A DNA stretch of 64,000 nt from positions 2,418,001-2,482,000 of the forward strand of contig CP025095.1 of assembly GCA_002831545.1 (NCBI GenBank). Reading direction: 5' to 3'. The notes under the pieces were generated by a model. It ran no database searches and was not told the origin of the DNA. It was given only the letters and a program-made list of their open reading frames with translations. The translations under genes were made by a program, and so were the position numbers. The DNA comes from Streptococcus suis (lineage in GTDB: Bacteria > Bacillota > Bacilli > Lactobacillales > Streptococcaceae). Below are positions 28,804 through 36,014 of this stretch, piece by piece; the stretch's first letter is position 1, and every line of letters starts with the position of its first letter.

Positions 28804-30316
28804 CTATTTGCACTTTTCTTGAATATTTTCAGCCCATGGTAAATAAGCCTCCAGAACTTCTTTTTTTGCGAGCGTCTCTTCGTTAGGTAAGTGTTCTAGA
28901 AGATAGGTCATATATTTCTCTGCATCAAGACCGTGTCGTTTAGCAGTTTCTAAAAGACTCAAAATGATAGCTGTCGACTTGGCCCCCTCAAAGCTTTGAG
29001 AGAACAGCCAATTTTTACGTCCCATCACCAAGGTCTTCATAGCCCTCTCAGCCATATTGTTGGACAGGACTAAATCGCCATCCGAGAGAACGGTTCGGAA
29101 GGTGGTTTCGTATTTGAGGCTATACTCTATTGCAGTGCCCAATTTGGAACCTGGCAAGACAGCCTGATTGCGACACCAATCAAAGAACTCGTCCATCAAG
29201 GGAGCCAACTCTGTCTGCCGTTTATGCAGCCGCTCCTCAGTAGACAAGTCAGTCCAGTCATTCTCCAAGGCAAACAGGCGGTCGCAATAGGCTAAGCCCT
29301 TGGCTCCTAAAGAAGTCTTGTCTGTCTTCTTAGGAGTCGCCTCAAAGAATTTTCTTCTGACATGAGCCCAACAGCCAACCAGCTGAGCCTTGTCTAACTG
29401 CCGATAGGCTGACCACATGTCACAATGTACATAGCCCGCATAGTCCCCAAGAACTTCCTCCACAACCAAGCCACTCCGTCGTTTGTCATGATGATAGAGG
29501 GTGATGCCCTTTTTCTCATGCTTCCCAGACAAGAAAGTCCAGTAGAAGGTCAACTGGCTATCATTTTCTAAGACCTTGTAGGAGGTTTCATCCGCATGGA
29601 GAATAGGCTGCTCCAACAATTTCTCGTGCAACAGGTTATAAATCGGTTCGAAATAATACTGACTAGACTTGATGTGCCAATTGGCTATTTCCTTGCGACT
29701 GATGGGCAGACCGAGCTTGTTCCAATCCTCTTCCTGACGGTAATTGGGCACCTTCAGATTGAACTTCTGGTGAATGGTGTGGGCAATGATAGAGGCTGAA
29801 CCCAAGCTGTGTGCCAAAGGTGCCTTAGGAATGGGAGCCTTGATAATCTTATCGCTCAGATTCTTCTGACTACATGCCTGACACTTGTATGCGTGTTGAA
29901 CATGGTCAATCCGCTTTAATTGTGCAGGAATGAAGACCAACTCTTGTCGTTGAACAGTTGAACCAATCTCCTTTAATTGACCATGACAGTCTGGACAGGT
30001 ACAATCTTCGCCTTGCAATTCGTGATGCACTATCTCTGGAGTGAATTGGCTGAAAATAGCCTGACGAACTCCCTTAGCTTTCTTGCGTTTATAGGTAATC
30101 GTTTCTGTTTCAACTGGGTAAGTCAGCTTCTTCTTCAGGGAGAATTTCCTCCCCAAACAAGCTCAGCTGACCGGGTTGATACACAACCTTCTCTGATGAT
30201 TTTCCGTAGAGTTTCTGTCTCAGATACTCAATCTGTTCACGAAGGAGGCTCAACTCGTTGGTCATGATTTCAATGGTTTTTGTTAGACTTTCAATCACTT
30301 TATCTTGTGACTCCAT
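28804..30316 (-). pseudogene. tnpC: IS66 transposase tnpC, frameshifted
   Basis: The DDE transposase is split. The N-terminal piece (30110-30316, 68 codons) has the coiled-coil SLTKTIEIMTNELSLLREQI and runs to SLFGEEILPEEEADLPS before a stop. The rest (28804 to about 30120) continues in the +1 frame from VETETITYKRKKAKG and includes the zinc-finger-like CTCPDCHG...CQACSQK, then the DDE region (LHADETSYKV, HCDMWSAYR, NNMAERAMK). One extra C in CTTACCCAGTTG explains the shift, since CTTACCAGTTG would read DLPVET in one frame. Together about 500 codons, the usual IS66 length. A programmed shift is less likely. Confidence 0.85.
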
Positions 30317-30367
30317 GGACTTACCTCCTTCTTTTTATCTCATTATACACAAAGAAAAGCCATGATT

Positions 30368-30718
30368 TCAATAGAAATCACGACTTTTTGAAAGATTTAT
30401 TTTTGGATTGATAGAAAATCCTTTCATGAGCCAGTCCACCTGCTCGGAAGTTAGAGCCTTGACCTCTTCTTCATTGTTTGGCCAGGTCAATTTTCCATTC
30501 TCAAAACGTTTATACAATAACCAAAATCCTTGTCCGTCCCAGTAAAGAGCTTTGAATCGGTCTTTTCGACCTCCGCAGAAGAGATAGACCTGACCTGAAA
30601 AGGGATCCAGATTGAATTGACTTTTGACAAGGTAGGCGAGAGAATCAATCCCTTGACGCATGTCCGTTTTACCGCAAACCAAGTAGACTTGACCTAAATC
30701 ACTGAGTCGGATGGTCAT
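30368..30718 (-). CDS. tnpB: IS66 accessory protein TnpB
   Basis: 116-aa IS66 Orf2. It has the family blocks VYLVCGKTDMRQGIDSLAYL and VYLFCGGRKDRFKALYWDG, then GFWLLYKRFENGKLTWP. It is required with TnpA and TnpC for IS66 transposition; its mechanism is unclear. It overlaps the end of tnpA by 20 bases and lies 51 bases upstream of the tnpC start. Intact. Confidence 0.95.
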   Translation of the reverse strand: MTIRLSDLGQVYLVCGKTDMRQGIDSLAYLVKSQFNLDPFSGQVYLFCGGRKDRFKALYWDGQGFWLLYKRFENGKLTWPNNEEEVKALTSEQVDWLMKGFSINPKINLSKSRDFY

Positions 30719-30884
30719 AGTGCAGTACCTTATCCAAGATTGTTTCTAATATTTTTTGGTTGATAGAGTGAAAGAATGTGACTTCCACTTTTCCGAGACG
30801 AATTTTCATCAGAATATCATTTCTGCCTTTCTTCTCAAAGCGGCGAGATAGGGGAATAGTCAATGGGACGATGGGGTGTGACAT
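30699..30884 (-). CDS. tnpA: IS66 accessory protein TnpA (short form)
   Basis: 61-aa basic protein starting MSHPIVPLTIPLSRRFEKKG. The start at 30884 follows GGAGGATTTATT. A longer reading frame from 30977 begins outside the IS and is rejected. Position as first gene, overlap with tnpB and basic character fit IS66 TnpA, a possible DNA-binding accessory factor. Similarity is by context more than by motif. Confidence 0.8.
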   Translation of the reverse strand: MSHPIVPLTIPLSRRFEKKGRNDILMKIRLGKVEVTFFHSINQKILETILDKVLHYDHPTQ

Positions 30885-30944
30885 AATAAATCCTCCAGTT
30901 TTGTTTTTTATAACAGTATACAGGAGGAGGGAGTGATTAGATAG

Positions 30945-30967
30945 ATACCTTGTTATTGGGCGGTTAC
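30945..30967. repeat. right inverted repeat of IS66
   Basis: 23 bp, perfect complement of 28739-28761, ending in GGTTAC. The right target duplication AAAAAAGC follows at 30968-30975. Confidence 0.95.
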
Positions 30968-30990
30968 AAAAAAGCAATTAAGGAAACCAA

Positions 30991-31027
30991 AAAACCTCCA
31001 AGAGTTAGACAAAACTTTGGAGGTTTT
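30991..31027 (+). terminator. displaced native terminator of the pseudouridine synthase gene
   Basis: AAAACCTCCAA (30991-31001) and TTGGAGGTTTT (31017-31027), 11-bp stem. It follows the orphaned native end AAT TAA at 30976-30981, so it was the gene's terminator before IS66 arrived. It can also act on the minus strand for the bacteriocin operon. Confidence 0.8.
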
Positions 31028-31080
31028 ATTGTTCCTTTTTTATCGGATGAAGCATTTTAAGCAAAACAATTATCTCAACC

Positions 31081-31983
31081 TTAAAGGATTTGACGGTTGC
31101 TTATCAATAACTTGCGTGACTTAATCTCATCATACTCCCGATTCAAACAGCATTCAAAATTGTAGCGTAACCAACTTGTATAACAGAAAAAATCTAGTTG
31201 ATTGATGACGATCAGTTGCTTTCTAATCTGTTCGACCTTTTCTAAACTACCTTGATGATTGCTAATAGATAGTTCATACAGAAGTAGCTCTACCAAGCCT
31301 GTACACAAAATAACATTCTTGGTATCTACAACTCTTTCCAGAATCGGTTCAACTAAATCACTGTCAATTAAACAGCAGCATTGGTGAATCGCATCGTAAA
31401 GAAGAAGGCACATCAAATCAGAGTAATCCAGCCCTGATTGTTGTAGTCGTTTCGTCATACTTTGATGCAAATAAGGTTCAACTGAAGTTTCTCTTTTCCA
31501 CCTATACTGGTTGAATACTGGTTCTATGGCATTAAAAGTCAAATGAGTGATGTCCACTATATTCCACAAAAACAGGCTTGTAAACAATATAGATAGAACA
31601 GGCTTATTCAAAATAAGTGTTAGGAAAATCAACAGTAAGAGAAGAAAACTGATTTTCGATCCATATTTTAAACTATCTGTTGACAACGTTTTACGATGGA
31701 AGGAAAAATAAGGCGAGAATCTCACGTTTATTGTTTCTCCTCTGATAAAAATAAAAGGGAAGATCGTAATAATCCGCTCTCTCTTGTACACATCTCTACA
31801 TGCGAATAGCAGGTCTAGAAGGATTTTTACCAGCAGCAAGACTAAAAACGTCAGAGCCATAACTGCTATAAAATCAAAGGGTGCCGCTAGACTGAATGAC
31901 AGCTTATTCATCAGCAAATATAGCTCCAACCACAGTCCATACATAGAAAGAAAGAGTAAACCTCTACTAATTCTAGGCGTCAT
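31081..31983 (-). CDS. membrane protein of the bacteriocin locus, last gene
   Basis: 300 aa, function not recognised. Hydrophobic segments at about 8-27, 36-62, 108-125 and 127-145, then a soluble C-terminal half of about 150 residues with a run of cysteines (HQCCCLID). The layout (TM pairs followed by a helical soluble tail) is similar to the 314-aa protein at 33708 in the same locus, so the two may be distant paralogues. It ends the cluster facing the displaced terminator. Possible roles in immunity, export or maturation are guesses. Strongly AT-rich like its neighbours. Confidence 0.7.
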   Translation of the reverse strand: MTPRISRGLLFLSMYGLWLELYLLMNKLSFSLAAPFDFIAVMALTFLVLLLVKILLDLLFACRDVYKRERIITIFPFIFIRGETINVRFSPYFSFHRKTLSTDSLKYGSKISFLLLLLIFLTLILNKPVLSILFTSLFLWNIVDITHLTFNAIEPVFNQYRWKRETSVEPYLHQSMTKRLQQSGLDYSDLMCLLLYDAIHQCCCLIDSDLVEPILERVVDTKNVILCTGLVELLLYELSISNHQGSLEKVEQIRKQLIVINQLDFFCYTSWLRYNFECCLNREYDEIKSRKLLISNRQIL

Positions 31984-32030
31984 ATCCGTTATCCTTTCAT
32001 CACAGGTCGATCTCCATAAAATATTCGCAA

Positions 32031-32303
32031 CTACGGTTCGTTTGTATGTTTTCTCCGAGAAGCCAGTCTGGAATAGACGAAACTTCCCAAATAGATAATC
32101 ACAATAGAGCCTGTAATCAAGCCAAGAATCGCATTGAAATCTTCTGCATTAGGCAGAACCGTCACAAGTAAGCAAACCAGAAAAGCAACTGTGGCATTCA
32201 ACTCTTCCTGTTTCTTGGAATAGAGATAGAGTTGGTGTAGCACAAGCACATTTAGCGATAGGATAACAAATAATAGATAGATTGGCATTCGTTTTCTCCT
32301 CAT
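32031..32303 (-). CDS. small membrane protein of the bacteriocin locus
   Basis: 90 aa, not recognised. Two to three TMs (IYLLFVILSLNVLVLHQLYL, then TVAFLVCLLVTVLP and GLITGSIVIIYLGSFVY) and a basic C-terminal RLASRRKHTNEP tail. The ATG overlaps the preceding stop (ATGA), so it is translationally coupled to the 61-aa ORF. A methionine five codons later is an alternative start. Small basic membrane proteins in such clusters are often immunity proteins; that is inference. Confidence 0.65.
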   Translation of the reverse strand: MRRKRMPIYLLFVILSLNVLVLHQLYLYSKKQEELNATVAFLVCLLVTVLPNAEDFNAILGLITGSIVIIYLGSFVYSRLASRRKHTNEP

Positions 32304-32485
32304 ATAAAGCTATTTTTCTTCTTTCGTTTCAACAGTTGCATAAGGGCAAGGTTGAAAAATACGACGTAAATCACCAATTCAAGCCTTCCGATATCGGACA
32401 AGCCCAATCGGTAGAGAAAGACTGCCATCAGTATCACTACCAGAATCACGTAGCTTATCTTTCTCCAAAATTTTATTTTTGCCAT
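32300..32485 (-). CDS. small membrane protein, coupled to the 90-aa ORF
   Basis: 61 aa with basic ends (MAKIKFWRK... and LLKRKKKNSFI) and two predicted TMs (ISYVILVVILMAVFLYRLGL and LELVIYVVFFNLALMQL). Ribosome site GGAGGTGCT. Size and topology resemble immunity or PlnX-type small proteins, but no family can be named. It overlaps the next ORF by four bases. Confidence 0.65.
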   Translation of the reverse strand: MAKIKFWRKISYVILVVILMAVFLYRLGLSDIGRLELVIYVVFFNLALMQLLKRKKKNSFI

Positions 32486-32519
32486 AGCACCTCCAAGAAC
32501 AAGAGTCTAAACTGTCGCA

Positions 32520-33266
32520 TTACGAATCTGGAAAATCTTGTCCTTTACCAGCAATGAGTTGCCTACTTAGCCTGTATTCCCTCTGTTTTAATAAGGGAAT
32601 CAGGAAATTGGAAAAAGCTAGAACCCCTACATACAGAGTCAAATGAGAACCCGTCCATAGTAGACAAAATAAGCCTATATATACCAACTGTTCCAGAAGA
32701 ATCAAGCCAACCAAGTAGTTGAGTAGCAGACTCCCTCTAACCAGCTCAACCAGTTTAACCCTTGCGTAGCAGTCAACTAGATATTTCACAACCAATAGAA
32801 AAATCAGAAACAAAGTTGGGACAAAACTCTGGACCAATAGACTGACTAGCATAAGGCCATAACTGATTTTTGTCAGGCTTGATAACTGACCATTTTTGTC
32901 AATTTTTGATTCGAAAGCCTGAACATGTCTCAATTCTTCTTGTAAATCGCTAGGCGATTCCTTAGCTAAGAAGAAACAAATCAAGCACTGCAATACAGCT
33001 ACAGAAAACACGATTCCTAATCTTAGATAGAAAGCCAATTCCCCAAAACTGAGGCACAAGCTCAAAAGGAGGAAGGAATTGACCGTTAACAACAGGCGAA
33101 GCTGTTTCGATTTTGTGTAATAAATCGGTACTGTTGACAGGATATATACAAAAGTCAGACCAGCTAAGACTAAGCCTGATATTTCTAACAGCAGAGTAGA
33201 AAAGGCTCCTAAAATAAGTATCAGAACGATCAACAGAATTTGTAGAATAGTTATTTTTTGAATCAT
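32520..33266 (-). CDS. polytopic membrane protein of the bacteriocin locus
   Basis: 248 aa, not recognised. About seven hydrophobic segments (including ITILQILLIVLILILGAFST, FLLLSLCLSFGELAFY, LRLGIVFSVAVLQCLICFF, LTLYVGVLAFSNFLIPLL). No CPBP/Abi protease motif (EExxxR), no ATPase. A charged cytoplasmic loop lies at about 102-128. Starts two bases after the 28-codon ORF at 33268, so the two are coupled. Confidence 0.65.
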   Translation of the reverse strand: MIQKITILQILLIVLILILGAFSTLLLEISGLVLAGLTFVYILSTVPIYYTKSKQLRLLLTVNSFLLLSLCLSFGELAFYLRLGIVFSVAVLQCLICFFLAKESPSDLQEELRHVQAFESKIDKNGQLSSLTKISYGLMLVSLLVQSFVPTLFLIFLLVVKYLVDCYARVKLVELVRGSLLLNYLVGLILLEQLVYIGLFCLLWTGSHLTLYVGVLAFSNFLIPLLKQREYRLSRQLIAGKGQDFPDS

Positions 33267-33267
33267 C

Positions 33268-33354
33268 TTACTGCCCTATCCCTATAATCTCTTGAAGACA
33301 CCGATTTTTTTCAACTACTCTTTCAATAAAATGATCTAGCAATCCCATTTCCAT
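33268..33354 (-). CDS. 28-codon ORF with strong ribosome site
   Basis: Starts MEMGLLDHFIERVVEK and ends IIGIGQ. It is preceded by AAAAGGAGAGCCT, one of the best ribosome sites in the locus, and its stop is one base from the next ATG. Amphipathic, no signal peptide, no glycine-pair leader. It could be a short peptide product, a coupling leader or a chance ORF. The ribosome site and coupling favour translation. Confidence 0.5.
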   Translation of the reverse strand: MEMGLLDHFIERVVEKNRCLQEIIGIGQ

Positions 33355-33476
33355 AGGCTCTCCTTTTCTCTATGACGTTACAATAAACGAATAGCTTATC
33401 TCTCTGTTAAATACACAACTGCATCAACAGCTACTGCACTAGCAATTACAGCAAGCGTCCTTTCTACAAGTGTATA

Positions 33477-33659
33477 TCATTTTTTCCACATCAATTTCGC
33501 ATAGAACATCGTGGCTAGAATCAAAAGAAAGAAGAGAATATTTATCCCTATAATCCATTGTTTTACCTCTTCGCTCACATGATCATAAGCTAAAAATGTA
33601 AATGATGAGAGAAGCAGACAGCCAAAAAAGACAAGTACAAAGATTTTTTCAATTTTCAT
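33477..33659 (-). CDS. small two-TM membrane protein
   Basis: 60 aa: MKIEKIFVLVFFGCLLLSSF as TM1, then WIIGINILFFLLILATMFYA as TM2, ending KLMWKK. Small, basic-ended, in a bacteriocin locus: immunity-like. Oddity: after its TGA the same frame stays open for 26 more codons (33396-33476), reading an Ala/Val-rich stretch (LAVIASAVAVDAVVYL). This suggests either an older longer gene or a remnant of another ORF. Confidence 0.6.
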   Translation of the reverse strand: MKIEKIFVLVFFGCLLLSSFTFLAYDHVSEEVKQWIIGINILFFLLILATMFYAKLMWKK

Positions 33660-33707
33660 CGTTTCATTACCTCACAACGTGGAAGAGCCTGGATAGAAAA
33701 GCAATTC

Positions 33708-34652
33708 TCATTTCAATACATCCAAAATAATTGGAATCTCCGAAACAGCCAAGGATAGATCCAACTTATTCTCAAGTTCGATGTTCCTATATATTTCATC
33801 TACCAGCAAATAATAATACGGACGCTCCCCAGTCCACGAATCCAGTATCTTTTTATAAATCCTATATTCTTCCTTATTTTCCCTCTGCATGTATAGATTT
33901 ATCTTGATGGTATCTAAGAAACTATAGTGTTCCCTACTATTTTCTATGTTTTCAAAATAAGACTTTTCCAAACTTTCTATCGCTTCAACTTCTTCCCGGT
34001 TCAACCTACTTTTTATCAAAATCAGGTAACAAAGCAACTGATAAACCAAGTCCTTGTTACCAAGAACGCTCTCATCCCAAAATTCTTTCAGATGAATTTG
34101 ATCTTCTTTTCTGACTAAAGCTGTCAGAATTCTTGATTTGTACCGATAAAAATTTCGATACTCCTTCAAAAAAAATCCAGTGTGAAAGAAAGTTAGGAGG
34201 GAAAATGGAAGTAACGGGAGTAAACTTCCCCTAAAATCTAGAAGATGGACACCTAAAATAAATAGGAGGGACTGAAAAGTAAAAAATATGGTTGTATAAA
34301 CTTGAAAATATCCCCTATATTTCGTAGAACCTCTGTCTTCTAAATAAATGGCAGGAGAAAGACCGAAAAATTGTAAGAACAAGAAACAGGGTATATGTAC
34401 ATTATCAAAAGATAAATAGGTGCAGAAATAGCTATAAATAATCTTCTGGTTTGTCAAAAATGAAGCCAGCATAAAAGATAAGGTAGAAATGAGTTGGTTG
34501 ATAAATAAAAAGATTGGCGTACCAACTAGAAAAAACACCAGAGTAAATAATAACAAACCATCCCCATATCTGCCGATAAAAATCGGCGGAATACAAACAA
34601 GAGAGAATATCAGTACTCCTACTAATAGCACGAAATAATGCCGCAGTTTCAT
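33708..34652 (-). CDS. membrane protein of the bacteriocin locus
   Basis: 314 aa, function unknown. Hydrophobic segments at about 5-25, 32-65, 88-104, 118-138 and 143-162, then a soluble helical C-terminal half (about 170-314). No zinc-protease HExxH, no nucleotide-binding motif. Topology echoes the 300-aa product at 31081. Coupled to a 17-codon ORF just upstream. Candidate accessory, immunity or transport factor; unresolved. Confidence 0.65.
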   Translation of the reverse strand: MKLRHYFVLLVGVLIFSLVCIPPIFIGRYGDGLLLFTLVFFLVGTPIFLFINQLISTLSFMLASFLTNQKIIYSYFCTYLSFDNVHIPCFLFLQFFGLSPAIYLEDRGSTKYRGYFQVYTTIFFTFQSLLFILGVHLLDFRGSLLPLLPFSLLTFFHTGFFLKEYRNFYRYKSRILTALVRKEDQIHLKEFWDESVLGNKDLVYQLLCYLILIKSRLNREEVEAIESLEKSYFENIENSREHYSFLDTIKINLYMQRENKEEYRIYKKILDSWTGERPYYYLLVDEIYRNIELENKLDLSLAVSEIPIILDVLK

Positions 34653-34656
34653 CTTC

Positions 34657-34710
34657 TTAATTCCATTCTAAATGTTTGATATCATTATGGGCAATAACGA
34701 GGCTAAACAT
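34657..34710 (-). CDS. 17-codon ORF preceding the 314-aa membrane protein
   Basis: MFSLVIAHNDIKHLEWN with the ribosome site GCGAGGTGAGACAA. Its stop lies four bases before the next ATG. The ribosome-site bases CGAGG can pair with CCTCG inside the ORF, so it may act as a leader peptide or translation switch. Only the ribosome site supports it. Confidence 0.35.
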   Translation of the reverse strand: MFSLVIAHNDIKHLEWN

Positions 34711-34746
34711 TTGTCTCACCTCGCTAAACTGTCTAATTTACAATCA

Positions 34747-35058
34747 TCAATAAAACAGACGCCAGCCGTAAAGTGCAGCCCCCAATCCAACAGCTGCTAC
34801 CAACCCAGCTATTCCAGTTATCGCAAGAACTGTAGTAGAAATCGAGGCAACTTTAGCCATTAAAACAGGGTAGCTTGCTACAATTACTTGACCAGCATAA
34901 TTGGTCAATCCCGACTCTCTTAACGCAAATCTCAAGGCAGCAGTTCTTGCCCACAGACCCTGAATATTTTTTCTGAAATTATTCCAATCACCCCCGTCAA
35001 GATACATCATTTCTTCTTGTTCAAGAGCCACATAATTATTTGGTAGTACTAATTCCAT
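34747..35058 (-). CDS. class II bacteriocin precursor 2 (double-glycine leader)
   Basis: 103 aa. A 23-residue leader ends EEMMYLDGG, cut after Gly-Gly by a C39 peptidase such as the one at 37823. The mature part is about 80 residues, beginning DWNNFRKNIQGLW and ending ALYGWRLFY. It has a charged amphipathic N-terminal half and a hydrophobic Gly/Ala-rich C-terminal half (ITGIAGLVAAVGLGAALYG) with small-residue repeats. No cysteine, so not a lantibiotic. The leader is 20/23 identical to precursor 1, while the mature parts differ, as in two-peptide bacteriocins or in paired independent ones. It is longer than most class IIb peptides. Confidence 0.85.
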   Translation of the reverse strand: MELVLPNNYVALEQEEMMYLDGGDWNNFRKNIQGLWARTAALRFALRESGLTNYAGQVIVASYPVLMAKVASISTTVLAITGIAGLVAAVGLGAALYGWRLFY

Positions 35059-35250
35059 AAAAATTCTCCTTTAAAAATCATGGTTAGACGCAATCCTCTA
35101 ACTGGATATAATCAACGTTTCTCATTCTTTACCTAGATAGCAGAAGGACCTTTCATCTACACTGTTGGGATTTATCTACTGTAAAGATGTAAAACCATTA
35201 TTGTTTAAAACTCAACAAGTCTAGAATCCAATCCAAATAGGTTTCTTTAA
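34995..35250. repeat. direct repeat copy B: leader, upstream region and HlyD tail
   Basis: About 255 bases nearly identical to 35758-36014 (copy A). It covers the leader-coding region, the ribosome site AAAGGAGAATTTTT, the untranslated upstream region and the last codons of the HlyD-type gene. It shows that the precursor cassette was duplicated with its upstream DNA. Confidence 0.9.
35198..35245 (-). pseudogene. remnant of the HlyD-type gene 3' end
   Basis: Reads ETYLDWILDLLSFKQ and a stop, one residue different from the end of the intact 35963-37366 product (ETYLDWILELLSFKQ). The frame continues upstream for about 17 codons of unrelated sequence before a stop. No start, so not a gene. Confidence 0.85.
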
Positions 35251-35333
35251 TATTTTTTATAAAGATAGTACCATTAGATTTATCTTCATAAATAAATTAT
35301 TGACAAATAATGTTACAACCTTTTAATACAAAG

Positions 35334-35507
35334 CTATTTTACTTTTATCAATAAGTAATAAGAAATTAGCATACAAATTTGTGCTAATGTAACAATAAGT
35401 GCAACCCCCGATAACTGATTAAACTCATTTTGCGAAAAATATATTGTACCGCATAACAAAAGAACAATACTGCCTTCTATGAATAAGAACAAAGGTAAAT
35501 ATTTCAT
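35334..35507 (-). CDS. 57-aa two-TM protein, candidate immunity protein
   Basis: MKYLPLFLFIEGSIVLLLCG forms TM1 and GVALIVTLAQICMLISYYLL TM2, ending IKVK. It starts six bases after precursor 1 with ribosome site GGGAAG. A small basic-ended membrane protein immediately downstream of a bacteriocin precursor is the classical place of an immunity gene. No family match is claimed. Confidence 0.65.
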   Translation of the reverse strand: MKYLPLFLFIEGSIVLLLCGTIYFSQNEFNQLSGVALIVTLAQICMLISYYLLIKVK

Positions 35508-35513
35508 AAATGA

Positions 35514-35822
35514 TTACTTCCCAGTTACTTTTGCATAGAAAGCGTTTTCAAATCCGGTCATAAAAATACCTCCCCAAACATTTCCAACAACTAGTGCCAC
35601 CGCCCGAACTTGCCATTTGATTTTTTGATATTGCGAATTTCTTAACCCTGCATAGTATACTCTAGTACCTGCAGCTAAGCCAGCTCCATAAGCTGCTCCA
35701 CCCGCAGCTACGGCAGCTGATATTATCCCTAATACAGTAGCTGTGGCTATTTCACCCCCATCAAGGTACATCATTTCTTCTTCTTCAAGAACTACATAAT
35801 TATTCGGCATTACTAATTCCAT
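35514..35822 (-). CDS. class II bacteriocin precursor 1 (double-glycine leader)
   Basis: 102 aa. The leader of 23 residues begins MELVMPNNYVVLEEEEMMY and ends LDGG. The mature part, about 79 residues, starts EIATATVLGIISAAVAAGGA with GxxxG-like spacing (GAAYGAGLAAG) and continues to a basic amphipathic stretch (QYQKIKWQVRAVALVVG). No cysteines. The leader sequence and the neighbouring C39 exporter define the class; the target spectrum is unknown. Ribosome site AAAGGAGAATTTTT. Followed at once by the 57-aa immunity candidate. Confidence 0.85.
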   Translation of the reverse strand: MELVMPNNYVVLEEEEMMYLDGGEIATATVLGIISAAVAAGGAAYGAGLAAGTRVYYAGLRNSQYQKIKWQVRAVALVVGNVWGGIFMTGFENAFYAKVTGK

Positions 35823-36014
35823 AAAAATTCTCCTTTAAAAAATCATAGTTAGACACAATCCTCTAACTGGATATAATCAACGTTTCTCATTCTTTACCTA
35901 GATAGCAGAAGGACCTTTCATCCATACTGTTGGAATTTATCTACTGTAAAGATGTAAAACCACTATTGTTTAAAACTCAACAATTCTAGAATCCAATCCA
36001 AATAGGTTTCATTA
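35758..36014. repeat. direct repeat copy A
   Basis: The partner of 34995-35250, here with the intact HlyD-type gene end. Differences are scattered single bases. Confidence 0.9.
35847..35868. promoter_or_regulatory. hairpin upstream of the precursor 1 ribosome site
   Basis: AGTTAGA-CACAATCC-TCTAACT, 7-bp perfect stem, conserved with one change in copy B (35083-35104). It lies about 25 bases upstream of the start and could be an operator or a translation-control hairpin. Confidence 0.45.

Larger units (their letters stand above)
28739..30967 (-). mobile_element. IS66-family insertion sequence, 2,229 bp
   Basis: The ends carry perfect 23-bp inverted repeats starting GTAACCGCCCAATAACAAGG (28739-28761 and the complement at 30945-30967), flanked by AAAAAAGC duplications. 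Genes in transposition order on the minus strand are tnpA, tnpB and a frameshifted tnpC. It inserted in the last codons of the pseudouridine synthase gene. Its own terminator near the left end (28766-28802) follows tnpC. The near-perfect ends suggest a recent event, though the tnpC lesion would stop autonomous movement. Confidence 0.97.

Noticed and set aside
34747..35822. Lanthipeptide or sactipeptide precursors
   Set aside because: No Cys in either mature part and no modification enzyme in the locus.
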